Below, piece after piece: positions 17,552-26,274 of a stretch of 64,000 nt of DNA. The notes under the pieces were generated by a model. The model was given only the letters and a program-made list of their open reading frames with translations, did not search any database and was not told the DNA's origin. How positions within the stretch are numbered: position 1 is the stretch's first letter; the number at the start of each line of letters is the position of its first letter. This stretch comes from Acidimicrobiia bacterium (GTDB taxonomy: Bacteria > Actinomycetota > Acidimicrobiia > Acidimicrobiales > Aldehydirespiratoraceae), in NCBI GenBank assembly GCA_022820805.1, contig JAJEEV010000009.1:215985-279984 (forward strand). The letters run 5' to 3'. The position numbers were made by a program, and so were the translations under genes.

Positions 17552-18693
17552 GGACGCGCATTACCGACATGCTGGGGATCGAGTTCCCGATCCTGGCCTT
17601 CAGCCACTGCCGTGACGTGGTGGCCGCGGTGTCCAAGGCGGGGGGCATGGGGGTGCTCGGCGCGGTGGCCCACTCGCCCGAGAGCCTCGAGATCGACCTG
17701 AGCTGGATCGAGGACGAGGTCGGCGACAAGCCCTACGGCGTCGACGTGATCATCCCTGCCAGCCTCACCGGCGGCCCCGACGGGGGGTTCACGCTCGACG
17801 ACGTCCGCCAGCTGATTCCGGCCACCCACGTCGACTTCGTGGACGAGATCCTGGCCCGCTACGACGTGCCGCCCCTGCCCGCCGACGACGGCTCGGACTC
17901 GCTGACCTCGTTCGGCAGCCTGGGCGACGCCACCCCGTTCTCGGCCGACGCGGCCGGCGCCCAGCTCGAGATCGCTCTGGCCCACAACTCTGCCTTCGTG
18001 GCCAACGCCCTGGGCCCGCCGCCGCAGTACATGATCGACGCGGCCAAGGACTCCGGCAAGCTCGTGGGGGCCCTCGCCGGTCGGGCCGTGCACGCCGAGC
18101 GCCACCAGGCCGCCGGGGTGGACGTCATCATCGCCCAGGGGTACGAGGCCGGTGGCCACACCGGCGAGATCGGCTCGATGGTGCTGATCCCCGAGATCGT
18201 CGACGCGGTGGACCTACCGGTGCTCGGCGCGGGCGGCATCGGCCGGGGCCGCCAGATGGCCGCGGCGATGGCTCTGGGAGCGGAGGGCGTCTGGTGCGGC
18301 TCGGTGTGGTTGACCACCGCCGAGGCCGAGACCCACCCGGTGGTCAAGGACAAGATGCTGGCCGCGTCGTCGTCGGACACGATGCGCTCCCGCTCCCTCA
18401 CCGGCAAGCCGGCCCGGATGCTCAAGTCGGCCTGGACCGAGGAGTGGCACCGGGCCGACACCCCTGATCCGCTTCAGATGCCGCTGCAGCCGGTGCTGAC
18501 CCGTACCGCCCAGCGCCGCATCGAGCGGGCCGCCCACACGGCGGGTTCGGGGGCCGAGAAGCTGGCCAACTATTTTGTCGGTCAGATCGTCGGAACCATG
18601 AACCAGTCCAAGACCAGCGCGCAGGTGGTGTATGAGATCATCGAGGAGTTCATCGACGCGGTGGAGTCTCTCGCGGGGCGGCTCGAGGCCTGA
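17548..18693 (+). CDS. nitronate monooxygenase-family FMN protein
   Basis: A 381-residue TIM-barrel of the 2-nitropropane dioxygenase/NMO family. It starts TRITDMLGIEFPILAFSH, has AVSKAGGMGVLGAVAHSP near residue 35, the phosphate-binding AQGYEAGGHTGEIGSM, and LPVLGAGGIGRGRQMAAAMA. The catalytic His is expected in GGHTG. NMO-like proteins also act in the degradation of steroid side products, which would suit the coupled acyl-CoA dehydrogenase upstream. GTG start, four-base overlap with that gene. Confidence 0.9.
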   Translation: MRTRITDMLGIEFPILAFSHCRDVVAAVSKAGGMGVLGAVAHSPESLEIDLSWIEDEVGDKPYGVDVIIPASLTGGPDGGFTLDDVRQLIPATHVDFVDEILARYDVPPLPADDGSDSLTSFGSLGDATPFSADAAGAQLEIALAHNSAFVANALGPPPQYMIDAAKDSGKLVGALAGRAVHAERHQAAGVDVIIAQGYEAGGHTGEIGSMVLIPEIVDAVDLPVLGAGGIGRGRQMAAAMALGAEGVWCGSVWLTTAEAETHPVVKDKMLAASSSDTMRSRSLTGKPARMLKSAWTEEWHRADTPDPLQMPLQPVLTRTAQRRIERAAHTAGSGAEKLANYFVGQIVGTMNQSKTSAQVVYEIIEEFIDAVESLAGRLEA

Positions 18694-18729
18694 TTCCGGC
18701 CGCTGGTTGAGGCAGTCAAGGGCCGGGTC

Positions 18730-19986
18730 GTGACAGCGGGGCCACGCGGCGTGGGGGGCCGCTACTTCGTCCAGAATCCGGGGCCGACCAACATTCCCGA
18801 CCGGGTGCTGGAGGCTTTCGGGCGCCCGGCGGTCGACTTCGCCGATCCCGACTTCATCGCCCTGGCGGAGGGCATCTGGGCGGAGCTGCCGGAGATCTTC
18901 GGCGGCGCCGACAAGATCGTCGTGCTGACCACGGTGGGACACGGCGCCTGGGAGTCGACCCTGACCAACACCCTCGATCCCGGCGACGCCGTGCTGATCC
19001 CCGACTGCGGGCTGTTCGGGAGGCGCTGGGCGAGGATGGCCCGCGATCTCGGCTACGAGGTCGTGACGACCGAGGGCCATATCCGTCGCCCGACCGATCC
19101 GTCCGAGATCGCCGACATCCTGGCCGCCGACACCGCCCACCGGATCCGCAGCGTCTGCATCGTCCACACCGAGACGTCCACCGGGGCGGTCACCGATCTG
19201 GCCGCGATGCGTTCCGCCATCGACGCCGCCGGCCATCCGGCCCTGTTCATCGTGGACGGGGTGTGCTCGCTGGGCATCGAGCCGCTGCGGATGCGGGACT
19301 GGGGGATCGACGTGGTGGTGGCGGCCTCCCAGAAGGGCCTGATGATGCCGCCCGGCCTGGCCTTCTGCGCGCTGAGCGAGCGGGCTGTGGAGCGCAACCG
19401 TTCGGCGGCCACGCCCCGCTTCCATCTGGCGTGGGGCCCCCGCTTCGAGGAGGGGCCGATCTACAACCGTTTCGGGGGGACCCCGCCGATCCAGCACATG
19501 TTCGCGCTGCGGACCGCGCTCGACATGATCGCCGAGACGGGCGGGGTCGACGCCTCGATTGCCCGTCATCGTCGCTGGGCCGCTGCGGTCCATGCTGCTG
19601 TGGAGGGTTGGGCGTCGGGGGGACCGTGGGAGATCAACATCGCCGAGCCCAAGCACCGGACTGCGGCCATCACCTGCGTTCGGACCGGCGACATCGGGGC
19701 CACGCCGTTGATCGCGATGGCCCGGGACCGCTTCAGGGTGAGCGTCGGGTCGGGGATGATGACGGAGATGGAGGGGCGGGGCTTCCGTATCGGCCATCTC
19801 GGTGATCTCAACGAACCGATGCTGCTGGGCGCTCTCGGCGGATTGGAGACGGCCATGACGGTGCTGGGTCTGCCCCATGGTCACGGCCTGCCGGCCGCGG
19901 TGGCCTCTCTGGCCGCCACCTCGCGGCAGGAGCCTCTGGTGCCGCAGGATCCTGATGGCGACAGCCCGGCGGGGTGCTGCTCGTAG
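18730..19986 (+). CDS. class-V PLP aminotransferase (alanine/serine-glyoxylate type)
   Basis: A 418-residue fold-type I aminotransferase. NPGPTNIPDRVLEAF is the typical start, VDGVCSLGIEPLRMRDWGID holds the PLP-ring Asp, and Lys202 in AASQKGLMMPPG forms the Schiff base. HTETSTGAVTDL is the substrate-side loop. It fits serine-glyoxylate, alanine-glyoxylate or aspartate-glyoxylate aminotransferases and likely detoxifies glyoxylate or feeds serine metabolism. GTG start, 36 bases after the preceding gene. The C-terminus ends in a Cys pair of unknown meaning. Confidence 0.92.
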   Translation: MTAGPRGVGGRYFVQNPGPTNIPDRVLEAFGRPAVDFADPDFIALAEGIWAELPEIFGGADKIVVLTTVGHGAWESTLTNTLDPGDAVLIPDCGLFGRRWARMARDLGYEVVTTEGHIRRPTDPSEIADILAADTAHRIRSVCIVHTETSTGAVTDLAAMRSAIDAAGHPALFIVDGVCSLGIEPLRMRDWGIDVVVAASQKGLMMPPGLAFCALSERAVERNRSAATPRFHLAWGPRFEEGPIYNRFGGTPPIQHMFALRTALDMIAETGGVDASIARHRRWAAAVHAAVEGWASGGPWEINIAEPKHRTAAITCVRTGDIGATPLIAMARDRFRVSVGSGMMTEMEGRGFRIGHLGDLNEPMLLGALGGLETAMTVLGLPHGHGLPAAVASLAATSRQEPLVPQDPDGDSPAGCCS

Positions 19987-20000
19987 CGCTCTCTGGGGAC

Positions 20001-20600
20001 TCAGGCGCCGGCGCCTAGGAGGGTTCGGACCAGGGTCCGCAGTTCGCTGATGCCGGTGTTCTTGGTGGCGCTGGTCCATTGGACTGCGCCCCGCTCGGCG
20101 CCGAGCTTGGCTGCGAGATCGGCCTTGCGGGCCCCGCGCCGGGAGGGCCGCACCTTGTCGGCCTTGGTGGCCACGTAGGTCACGGGCAGGTCCAGGCCGT
20201 CGAGCCATTCGATGGTCTGGAGGTCGAGGCGGGTGGGGCCGATCTCGCCGTCGATGAGGTGCAGCACGCCCCGCAAAGGCGCCCGGTCGGCGAGGTAGCC
20301 CTCGGCCATGGCGCTCCAGCGGCCCTGCTCGGCCTTGGACGCCTTGGCGTAGCCGTAGCCGGGCAGGTCCACGATCCAGCGGCCCGATCCGTCGGCGCCG
20401 AGTTCGAAGGCGTTGAGCAGGCGGGTGGCGCCGGGTGTCTTGGAGGTGCGGGCCAGCTGCTTGCGCTGGGCCAGGGCGTTCAGCAGCGACGACTTGCCCA
20501 CGTTGGACCGCCCCACCAGCGCGATCTCGGCCTCGGTGGCCGGCATCTGCTCCGCACGCGGGTACGACGACACGAAGCGCAGCGCCAAAGGCCCAGCCAT
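20001..20600 (-). CDS. engB: ribosome-biogenesis GTPase EngB (YihA/YsxC)
   Basis: A 199-residue TRAFAC GTPase that assists large-subunit assembly. G1 is GRSNVGKSS (residues 30-38), G3 is DLPGYGYAKAS, G4 is TKADKV, and G5 follows in the WTSATKNTG segment. Length is normal. It runs opposite to the aminotransferase, whose stop is 14 bases away. The next minus-strand gene upstream is the Fpg-like glycosylase, 51 bases off, so it may belong to the same transcript. Confidence 0.95.
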   Translation of the reverse strand: MAGPLALRFVSSYPRAEQMPATEAEIALVGRSNVGKSSLLNALAQRKQLARTSKTPGATRLLNAFELGADGSGRWIVDLPGYGYAKASKAEQGRWSAMAEGYLADRAPLRGVLHLIDGEIGPTRLDLQTIEWLDGLDLPVTYVATKADKVRPSRRGARKADLAAKLGAERGAVQWTSATKNTGISELRTLVRTLLGAGA

Positions 20601-20651
20601 CCGCTCAGGCTACGACCGTGGCTGTGTCCGAGGGCGTCCGTCCTGGGCGAC

Positions 20652-21431
20652 CTACTCCTGATGTTCGGGGCACCAGTAGGTGGTGCGGCCGCCTACCTGC
20701 TCGCGGCGCAGCGGCGTCCCGTCGCGGGGGCAGCTGCCGCCCCGGACCCGGCCGGGCTGGAGGTCGCCGGTGTGGGATCCGCCCCGCTCGCCGAGCACCG
20801 CCAGCGTGCGTCGGATGTGGCGATGGAGCCGGGCCGTCTCCTTGGGGTCGAGGGATCGGGCTTCCCGGACGGGCGACAGGCCGGCCCGCCACAGCGCCTC
20901 GTCCACCAGCAGGTTGCCGAGCCCGGCCACCCGGCGCTGGTCGAGCAGACGTGCCTTGAGGGCCACCGTCGAGCCGGCCAGGGCGCCCCGAAGCTGGCCG
21001 GGCGTCAGCGACAGCGCGTCGGGTCCGAGCACCGTCTCGTCGGGGTCGAGCTGCACGCCGCCGAGCCTCCGGGGGTCTCGCAGCACCATGGCGCCCCCGC
21101 CGGTGAACTGGAGCCCGAACCGGTCCCAGGCGGGTTCGTGGCGGGGGCTGTCGTAGAGCAGGTGGTCGATGGGCATGGCCCCGTCCACCACGATCTTGCC
21201 GGTCATGCCGAAGCGCAGCCCCAGACGGGGCCCGTCGGTGTCGACGATCACGAGCTTGCCGATCCGCCGCACCGTCCCGATCGTCGCCCCGGTCAGTTCC
21301 AGCCGCAGCGCGTCGGTGGTGGTCGCTCCCTTGGCGAACCACTCGTCGGGCGCATAGACCCGGGAGACGGTGCGCCCCTCAGTAGCCGAGATCGCCCCCC
21401 GGTAAGCCTCCACCTCAATAATCTCAGGCAC
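20652..21431 (-). CDS. Fpg/Nei-family DNA glycosylase with variant zinc finger
   Basis: A 259-residue base-excision glycosylase/AP lyase. The GTG start at 21431 yields MPEIIEVEAYR, giving the catalytic Pro2 and Glu3 that define the family; the longer frame upstream would bury them. The conserved Lys of the DNA-contact loop is in RIGKLVIV. The helix-two-turn-helix carries LLDQRRVAGLGNLLVDE. The C-terminal finger is Cys-x2-Asp-x16-Cys-x2-His in place of four cysteines, with spacing kept and the loop Arg (GGRTTYW) retained. It lies seven bases after the VapC gene, so the three minus-strand genes are one run. Confidence 0.9.
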   Translation of the reverse strand: MPEIIEVEAYRGAISATEGRTVSRVYAPDEWFAKGATTTDALRLELTGATIGTVRRIGKLVIVDTDGPRLGLRFGMTGKIVVDGAMPIDHLLYDSPRHEPAWDRFGLQFTGGGAMVLRDPRRLGGVQLDPDETVLGPDALSLTPGQLRGALAGSTVALKARLLDQRRVAGLGNLLVDEALWRAGLSPVREARSLDPKETARLHRHIRRTLAVLGERGGSHTGDLQPGRVRGGSCPRDGTPLRREQVGGRTTYWCPEHQE

Positions 21432-21438
21432 GCCGAGG

Positions 21439-21840
21439 TCAGGAGATCTGGATGTGCTGGATGGTGATGCCGAGTCCCGGAGCTCTTGCCAGGTGGCCGT
21501 CAGCGGTGAGCAGAGGGGCCTTGCGGGTGTCCGCGGCTGCAACGTAGAGGGCGTCGTAGGCCGTGACGTTCTGGCGGTAGTGCCAGGCCCGGCGGGTGAG
21601 GGCTCGGCTGGGGATGCGCTCGACCGGCCATCGCGTCAGGTCTTCCAAGGCCATTTGTGCCCGTCCCTCGGCGAGGCGCTCAGTCAGGACGGATTGGCGC
21701 AGCACCGACATGACCTCGGCGTCGATCAGATCAGGGGCTGAGAGTTCGGCCTCTTCGAGAATCTCGGCGAGCGACAGCCCCAGCGGCGTGCGGAGGAGGT
21801 ACTCGACCGCCACCGAGGCGTCCACTACGAAGAGGGCCAC
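21439..21840 (-). CDS. vapC: PIN-domain toxin (VapC family)
   Basis: A 133-residue PIN ribonuclease. Acidic active-site residues are Asp7 in VVDASVAVEY, Glu in DLIDAEVMSVL, and Asp residues in YDALYVAAA and LLTADGHLA. It overlaps the upstream antitoxin by 16 bases, which is the usual VapBC arrangement. As a VapC toxin it would cleave RNA, often tRNA, when not held by the antitoxin. No frameshift is seen, unlike the second PIN gene near 57.5 kb. Confidence 0.92.
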   Translation of the reverse strand: MALFVVDASVAVEYLLRTPLGLSLAEILEEAELSAPDLIDAEVMSVLRQSVLTERLAEGRAQMALEDLTRWPVERIPSRALTRRAWHYRQNVTAYDALYVAAADTRKAPLLTADGHLARAPGLGITIQHIQIS

Positions 21841-22070
21841 TCAAGTTCTGTGTCGCGCTGACTGCGAGCCTCGGCTAGGAGGGTCGCCGCATCAATGCCG
21901 AGGTTGGTCTCGGGCCGTTTGTCCAGGCGCTCTCGCCATTCCCAACGCGTCAGTTCCCGCTCGATGGCGTCGAGCACGGCGGCGCTCATCGAGCAGTTGC
22001 GCTTCCGGGCATGCTGCCGGAGCCGTTCGTGAAGCGTTTCGGGCACGTTCCTGACTTGAAGATTCGCCAT
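21825..22070 (-). CDS. vapB: VapB-type antitoxin
   Basis: An 81-residue protein with a ribbon-helix-helix-like N-terminus (MANLQVRNVPETLHERLRQH, then helices through DAIERELTR) and an extended C-terminus that would bind the toxin groove. Start ATG 22070 is close to the end of the dehalogenase gene on the same strand. The AT-containing stretch TGATTCATGCTAAGATCATGCA just upstream (22070-22095) is repetitive and may hold the autoregulatory operator. Confidence 0.88.
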   Translation of the reverse strand: MANLQVRNVPETLHERLRQHARKRNCSMSAAVLDAIERELTRWEWRERLDKRPETNLGIDAATLLAEARSQRDTELEWPSS

Positions 22071-22079
22071 TGCATGATC

Positions 22080-23057
22080 TTAGCATGAATCATGCATGAG
22101 AGCTGGGGGGAGCCAGGTGGTTATGGACTTGGCTAGGGCTGGGCCTTGGTCTTCTTGGATGAAGTGGCTGGCCGGCTCGAACTGGGCGTGGGGCTGGCCG
22201 GCCGCGCCCGGGATGCGCTCGATCATGAAGGGCTGGAGGCCGCCGAGCACCGGGTCGCCGGGCGCCCATAGGGTGAGCACCGGCTTGGTCCACTGGCTGA
22301 GGACCTCCCAGGCGGCCAGGTTGGCGGGCACGGCCGGATCGTCGGGCGACACCGGCACCAGCATCGGGAACTGGCGGGCGCCGGCCATGTGCATCTCGTC
22401 GGGGAACGGCGCCCGGTAGGCGTCGGCGGCGGCCTCGCTCAGCTCTTTGGCGGTGGCGTTGTCGACCAGCCGGCCGCAGTCGAGGTACGGCACCTCCTGG
22501 CTGAACTGGCGCCAGAAGTCGAACCCGGCGCCGGGGGACTCGCCCACCGGCAGCGCGGTGTTGGCCAGGATCAGCCGGTCGAACAGGTCGGGGTTCTCGG
22601 CGGCGAGGCGCAGGCCGATCAGGCCGCCCCAGTCCTGGCCGAACAGGTGCAGCGGGCCCGATCCCCGCTCGGATGCGGTCGCTTCCAGGAAGTCCTTCAT
22701 CCATTCGACGTGGCCCGCGTAGGTGTAGGCGGAGCGCTCGACCGGCTTGTCGGAGCGGCCGAAGCCGATCAGGTCGGGGACCATCACCCGGTGGCCGGCG
22801 CCGGCCAGGACCGGGATCATCTTGCGGTACAGGTAGCCCCAGGTGGGTTCGCCGTGCAGCAGCAGGATCGTGGCCGTGCCGTCGTCGGGGGCGGCCGTGC
22901 CGTCCGGGGCGGGCGGGCCGTCCATCACATAGGCCATGCGCAGGCCGTCGACGGTCGCGTACCGGGGCTCGTAGGGGTAGTCGTCGATGGCGGCGAAGCG
23001 CTCGTCGGGCGTGCGCACGAACGCCGTTCCGTCCCGGGTAGTCAGGATGTCGGTCAT
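22080..23057 (-). CDS. haloalkane dehalogenase-type alpha/beta hydrolase
   Basis: A 325-residue alpha/beta-hydrolase. ILTTRDGTAFVRTPDERF and IDDYPYEPRY are hallmarks of haloalkane dehalogenases. The oxyanion segment is HGEPTW (69-74) and the nucleophile is Asp142 in FGQDWGG with the halide-binding Trp143. A catalytic His is in EPASHFIQED near the end. It is therefore predicted to hydrolyse carbon-halogen bonds, though an epoxide hydrolase-like use is possible. ATG 23057 is chosen. It starts ten bases after the guanine deaminase stop and the two probably form an operon. Confidence 0.9.
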   Translation of the reverse strand: MTDILTTRDGTAFVRTPDERFAAIDDYPYEPRYATVDGLRMAYVMDGPPAPDGTAAPDDGTATILLLHGEPTWGYLYRKMIPVLAGAGHRVMVPDLIGFGRSDKPVERSAYTYAGHVEWMKDFLEATASERGSGPLHLFGQDWGGLIGLRLAAENPDLFDRLILANTALPVGESPGAGFDFWRQFSQEVPYLDCGRLVDNATAKELSEAAADAYRAPFPDEMHMAGARQFPMLVPVSPDDPAVPANLAAWEVLSQWTKPVLTLWAPGDPVLGGLQPFMIERIPGAAGQPHAQFEPASHFIQEDQGPALAKSITTWLPPALMHDSC

Positions 23058-23067
23058 GGATCCGACG

Positions 23068-24447
23068 CTAGTGCTGTCGCCGCCGGTCACGAACCGGAAA
23101 CCGGCCCGGTTTGACGCTGGTGCCGTCTACCCAGACGTGGCTGATGTCGTCGGCGGTTGCCAGGCGGACGACCTTCTCGAAGATGCGGGCGTCGTCGTCG
23201 ATGGACTCCCAGGTCCGGATCAACCCGCCGGGACGGTCGAGCCGGACCGCCATGGCGTCGAAGCGGCGCCCGGGCTCGATCAGCCCCACCGGCAGGTCGA
23301 CCACCGAGGCCCCGCCGGCGGTGGCCAGCCAGAAGGCGGTCACGGTGTCGATCCGCGAGTCGGGCACCCCCCGTTGCGCCGGGCCGAGCGCAGGGTCGAC
23401 GCCGTCCTCGAGCATGCGTGAGACGGTCACCGCGTCCTGGCACACTCCGAGCAGCCCGGGCCGGGCCCCGCCGGCGATGTCGCTGCCGAGCCCCACGCCG
23501 GTGCCCACGGCCAGCGCCTGCCGAACCCTGAACACGGCGTTGGCGAAGTACGAGTTCGACAGCGGGCAGTGGGCCACACCGGCCCGGCGGTCGGCGGCCA
23601 TGGCCATCTCGAAGTCGGTCAGGTGGTCGCTGTGGGCCAGCACCGTGCGCGGGCGCAACAGGCCGAAGCGGTCGAGGGCTCTCGGATCTGAGGTGCCGAA
23701 TCGCTCGATGGCGTAGCCGCAGTGCCAGTCCGACTCGGCACAGTGGGTCTGGACCCGCACCCCGGTGGCCTCGGCCAGCTCGCCCAGCCCTTGGAGCAGC
23801 CCGTCGGTGCAGGCCGGGGTGAATCGGGGGGTGATGATCGGCTCCACGAGGGGGCTGCGCAGCGCCGCCACCGCCTCGATGGACCTTGCCGATGCGTCCA
23901 CGCCGGCTGCGGCGGTGGCGTCCCGGTACCACGCGGGCGTGCCCTCGGGGTGGTCCATCGCCACCCGCCCGACCAGGGCCCGCTGGCCGTGGCGGGCGCA
24001 GGCCCGGGCCAGCGATGTGGTTGCGTCCAGGTGGTTGGACGAGTAGTAGACGGCGGTGGTGGTGCCGCCCGCTAGCAGGGTCGGCACCATGTCGTCCCAC
24101 ACGGCGGCCGCGAAGTCGTGGTCGGCGTAGCGGGCCTCCAGCGGGAACGTGTACTCGAACAGCCAGCGCTCCAGCGGCAGGTCGAGCCCGGTGCCGAGTT
24201 GGGGCCATTGGGGTGCATGGATGTGCATGTCGACCAGGCCGGGCAGCAGCAGCGTGCTCGGTGCCAGCTCCACCCGCTCGGAGGCGGCGGCCAGCGCGCT
24301 CTGGCCTGCGGCTGCGCCCTCGGGGGTGGAGCGGTCGTGGACGGCCGTGATGGCACCGGTGCTGTCGACCTCCACCACGGCGTCGGCGACGGTGAGGCGG
24401 TCCGGCGCGGGCGTCTGCATCAGGGTCCCGGACACCGCCAGCGTCAT
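23068..24447 (-). CDS. guaD: guanine deaminase
   Basis: A 459-residue amidohydrolase converting guanine to xanthine and ammonia. Zn ligands are His75 and His77 in LVDMHIHAPQ, which together with LGTGLDLPLERWLFEYTFPL form the guanine deaminase signature. THCAES, HSDHLTD, HCPLSNSYFAN and LGSDIAGG provide the remaining metal and base-contact residues. It precedes the dehalogenase by ten bases. Together with the adenosine-deaminase-family enzyme at 44.7 kb and the IMPDH/GMPR-like gene, the window has several purine salvage steps. Confidence 0.94.
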   Translation of the reverse strand: MTLAVSGTLMQTPAPDRLTVADAVVEVDSTGAITAVHDRSTPEGAAAGQSALAAASERVELAPSTLLLPGLVDMHIHAPQWPQLGTGLDLPLERWLFEYTFPLEARYADHDFAAAVWDDMVPTLLAGGTTTAVYYSSNHLDATTSLARACARHGQRALVGRVAMDHPEGTPAWYRDATAAAGVDASARSIEAVAALRSPLVEPIITPRFTPACTDGLLQGLGELAEATGVRVQTHCAESDWHCGYAIERFGTSDPRALDRFGLLRPRTVLAHSDHLTDFEMAMAADRRAGVAHCPLSNSYFANAVFRVRQALAVGTGVGLGSDIAGGARPGLLGVCQDAVTVSRMLEDGVDPALGPAQRGVPDSRIDTVTAFWLATAGGASVVDLPVGLIEPGRRFDAMAVRLDRPGGLIRTWESIDDDARIFEKVVRLATADDISHVWVDGTSVKPGRFPVRDRRRQH

Positions 24448-24491
24448 GGCGCCACCGTACTCACCCCCGCGTTCTGAAATATCCCTGAGGC

Positions 24492-25505
24492 CTAGGCGAG
24501 AAGATCGGTGAAGGCTTCGATAGTGGTCTCTATGTCGTCGGCGGTGACGTCCAAGTGGGTGACCAGCCGGGACCGCGACCCCTTCCAGCGGGTCTCGATG
24601 CCGCGGCCGGCCAGCGCGTCAGCCAGGTTCGGGGCGCTGTCGACCAGATCTGTGTCGATGCGGATGAACACCATGTTGGTGGCGCACGAGTCGATCTTGA
24701 CGCCGTCAATCGCGGCCAGGCCGTCGGCCAGCCGGGCCGCGTTGACGTGGTCGTCGGCCAGCCGGTCGATGTGGTGCTCCAGCGCGTAGAGGCCCGCGGC
24801 GGCCACGATCCCGGCCTGGCGGAGCCCGCCGCCCAGCATCTTGCGCCACTTGTGGGCCTCGTCGATCAGGTCCGCCGGCCCGGCCAGCACTGACCCCATG
24901 GGCGCGCCCAGCCCCTTCGACAGGCACACCGACACCGTGTCGAACGGCGCGGCCACCGCCGCCGGCGTCACCCCCAGCGCCACCGCGGCATTCCACAAGC
25001 GGGCCCCGTCGAGGTGGTGGGCCAGGCCGTGACGGTCCGCCAGCGCGGCCGACGCATCCATCTGGTCCAGCGTGAGCACCCTGCCGTCGGCGGTGTTCTC
25101 GAGGCACAGCAGCCGGGTGCGGGCGAAGTGATGGTCGGGCGACTTCACGGCGTCCTCGGCGGCGGCGAGGTCGATCATGCCGTCGTCGTGGCGGGGCACC
25201 GGCTGGGGCTGGATGGAGCCGAGCACCGCCGCCCCGCCGCCCTCGTACATGTAGGTGTGGGCGTGGTCGCCGACGATGTACTCGTCGCCGCGCCCGCAGT
25301 GGGCCAGCAGCCCGCAGAGGTTGCCCTGGGTGCCGCTGGTGACGAACAGTGCGGCCTCCTTGCCGAGCAGTTCAGCAACGGCCTCCTGGAGCTCGTTGAC
25401 GGTGGGATCCTCGCCGTACACGTCGTCGCCCACCTCGGCCGCGGCCATGGCCGCCCGCATGGCCGGCGCAGGCCGGGTGACGGTGTCGGAGCGAAGGTCG
25501 ATCAC
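24492..25505 (-). CDS. ltaE: low-specificity L-threonine aldolase
   Basis: A 337-residue fold-type I PLP enzyme cleaving L-threonine/allo-threonine to glycine and acetaldehyde. [12 protein letters not shown] is the canonical start, with [15 protein letters not shown] next, PLP-stacking His in [12 protein letters not shown], the PLP Asp in [11 protein letters not shown], and Lys197 in [15 protein letters not shown] start at 25505. Its stop is 44 bases past the guanine deaminase start on the same strand, so readthrough is possible. Confidence 0.94.
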   Translation of the reverse strand: MIDLRSDTVTRPAPAMRAAMAAAEVGDDVYGEDPTVNELQEAVAELLGKEAALFVTSGTQGNLCGLLAHCGRGDEYIVGDHAHTYMYEGGGAAVLGSIQPQPVPRHDDGMIDLAAAEDAVKSPDHHFARTRLLCLENTADGRVLTLDQMDASAALADRHGLAHHLDGARLWNAAVALGVTPAAVAAPFDTVSVCLSKGLGAPMGSVLAGPADLIDEAHKWRKMLGGGLRQAGIVAAAGLYALEHHIDRLADDHVNAARLADGLAAIDGVKIDSCATNMVFIRIDTDLVDSAPNLADALAGRGIETRWKGSRSRLVTHLDVTADDIETTIEAFTDLLA

Positions 25506-25580
25506 ACGATCAGGTTAAGCCGCCTAGCAGCGCATGGGTCCCGCACGCGGCTCACGGGCGGGGGAGCCGGGGTGTCGGCG

Positions 25581-26270
25581 TTAGGGGCGGGCGCTACGGG
25601 GGACGTCCAGGGCGTTGAAGACGTCGATCCAGCGTGACGGGACTACGGGCCAGGCGAAGAACTTCATGGCCAGGTTCACCGCTGGGCCGATAACCACCAG
25701 CCAGTACACCGTCCCCCAGCCCACCGTGCCGCCCAGGATCGCGCCGATTGTGAAGGGCACGGCCTCGATGATGAACCGGGCCAGCCAGATGGGGACGCCG
25801 CGGCGGTGCATGGCCGTCATGACGCCGTCGCGGGGTCCCGGGCCCAGCATGACGCCGAGGTACAGGCCCGAGCCCAGCGCCACCAGCAGCGGGCTGGTAA
25901 GCGTCAGGGCCACCTGCCCGTACACGGAGGCGGGCTGGTCGAAGAGAGCCAGCGTCACGTCAGTGGACAGGCCCACGACCACTGCGTTCATGAGCGTGCC
26001 GAAGCCGATCGGTTCGCCCGCCCAGATCAGGCCGGCGACCAGTGCCAGGCCGGTGAGTATCGCAACCGTGCCGATGGTCAGCGGGGTGTGCAGCGAGAAG
26101 CCCTCGTCCCAGACCACCCAGGGACCCTGGCCCTGCCCGCCGAGCACCACGAAACCCAGCCCCATCCCGAAGATCCACAGGCCCGCGATCAGCTGCGGCA
26201 GCCGGCGGGCCATCTCGCGGGCGGTGCCGGGCCGGATGGCGCCGCCCCCGGCGGAGCGGAGGACGGGCAC
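25581..26270 (-). CDS. YczE/YitT-like integral membrane protein
   Basis: A 229-residue polytopic membrane protein with about five hydrophobic segments. LIAGLWIFGMGLGFVVLG is the first; GYLW-like helices and LGPGPRDGVMTAMHRRG give the signature seen in the YczE/YyaS family, whose function is unclear (often placed near transport or regulatory genes). GTG start at 26270 lies just after the stop of the upstream beta-propeller gene (26275), so the two are coupled. A longer frame reaches 26315 inside that gene; M35 of it (26213) is another possible start. Confidence 0.8.
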   Translation of the reverse strand: MPVLRSAGGGAIRPGTAREMARRLPQLIAGLWIFGMGLGFVVLGGQGQGPWVVWDEGFSLHTPLTIGTVAILTGLALVAGLIWAGEPIGFGTLMNAVVVGLSTDVTLALFDQPASVYGQVALTLTSPLLVALGSGLYLGVMLGPGPRDGVMTAMHRRGVPIWLARFIIEAVPFTIGAILGGTVGWGTVYWLVVIGPAVNLAMKFFAWPVVPSRWIDVFNALDVPRSARP

Positions 26271-26274
26271 GGGG

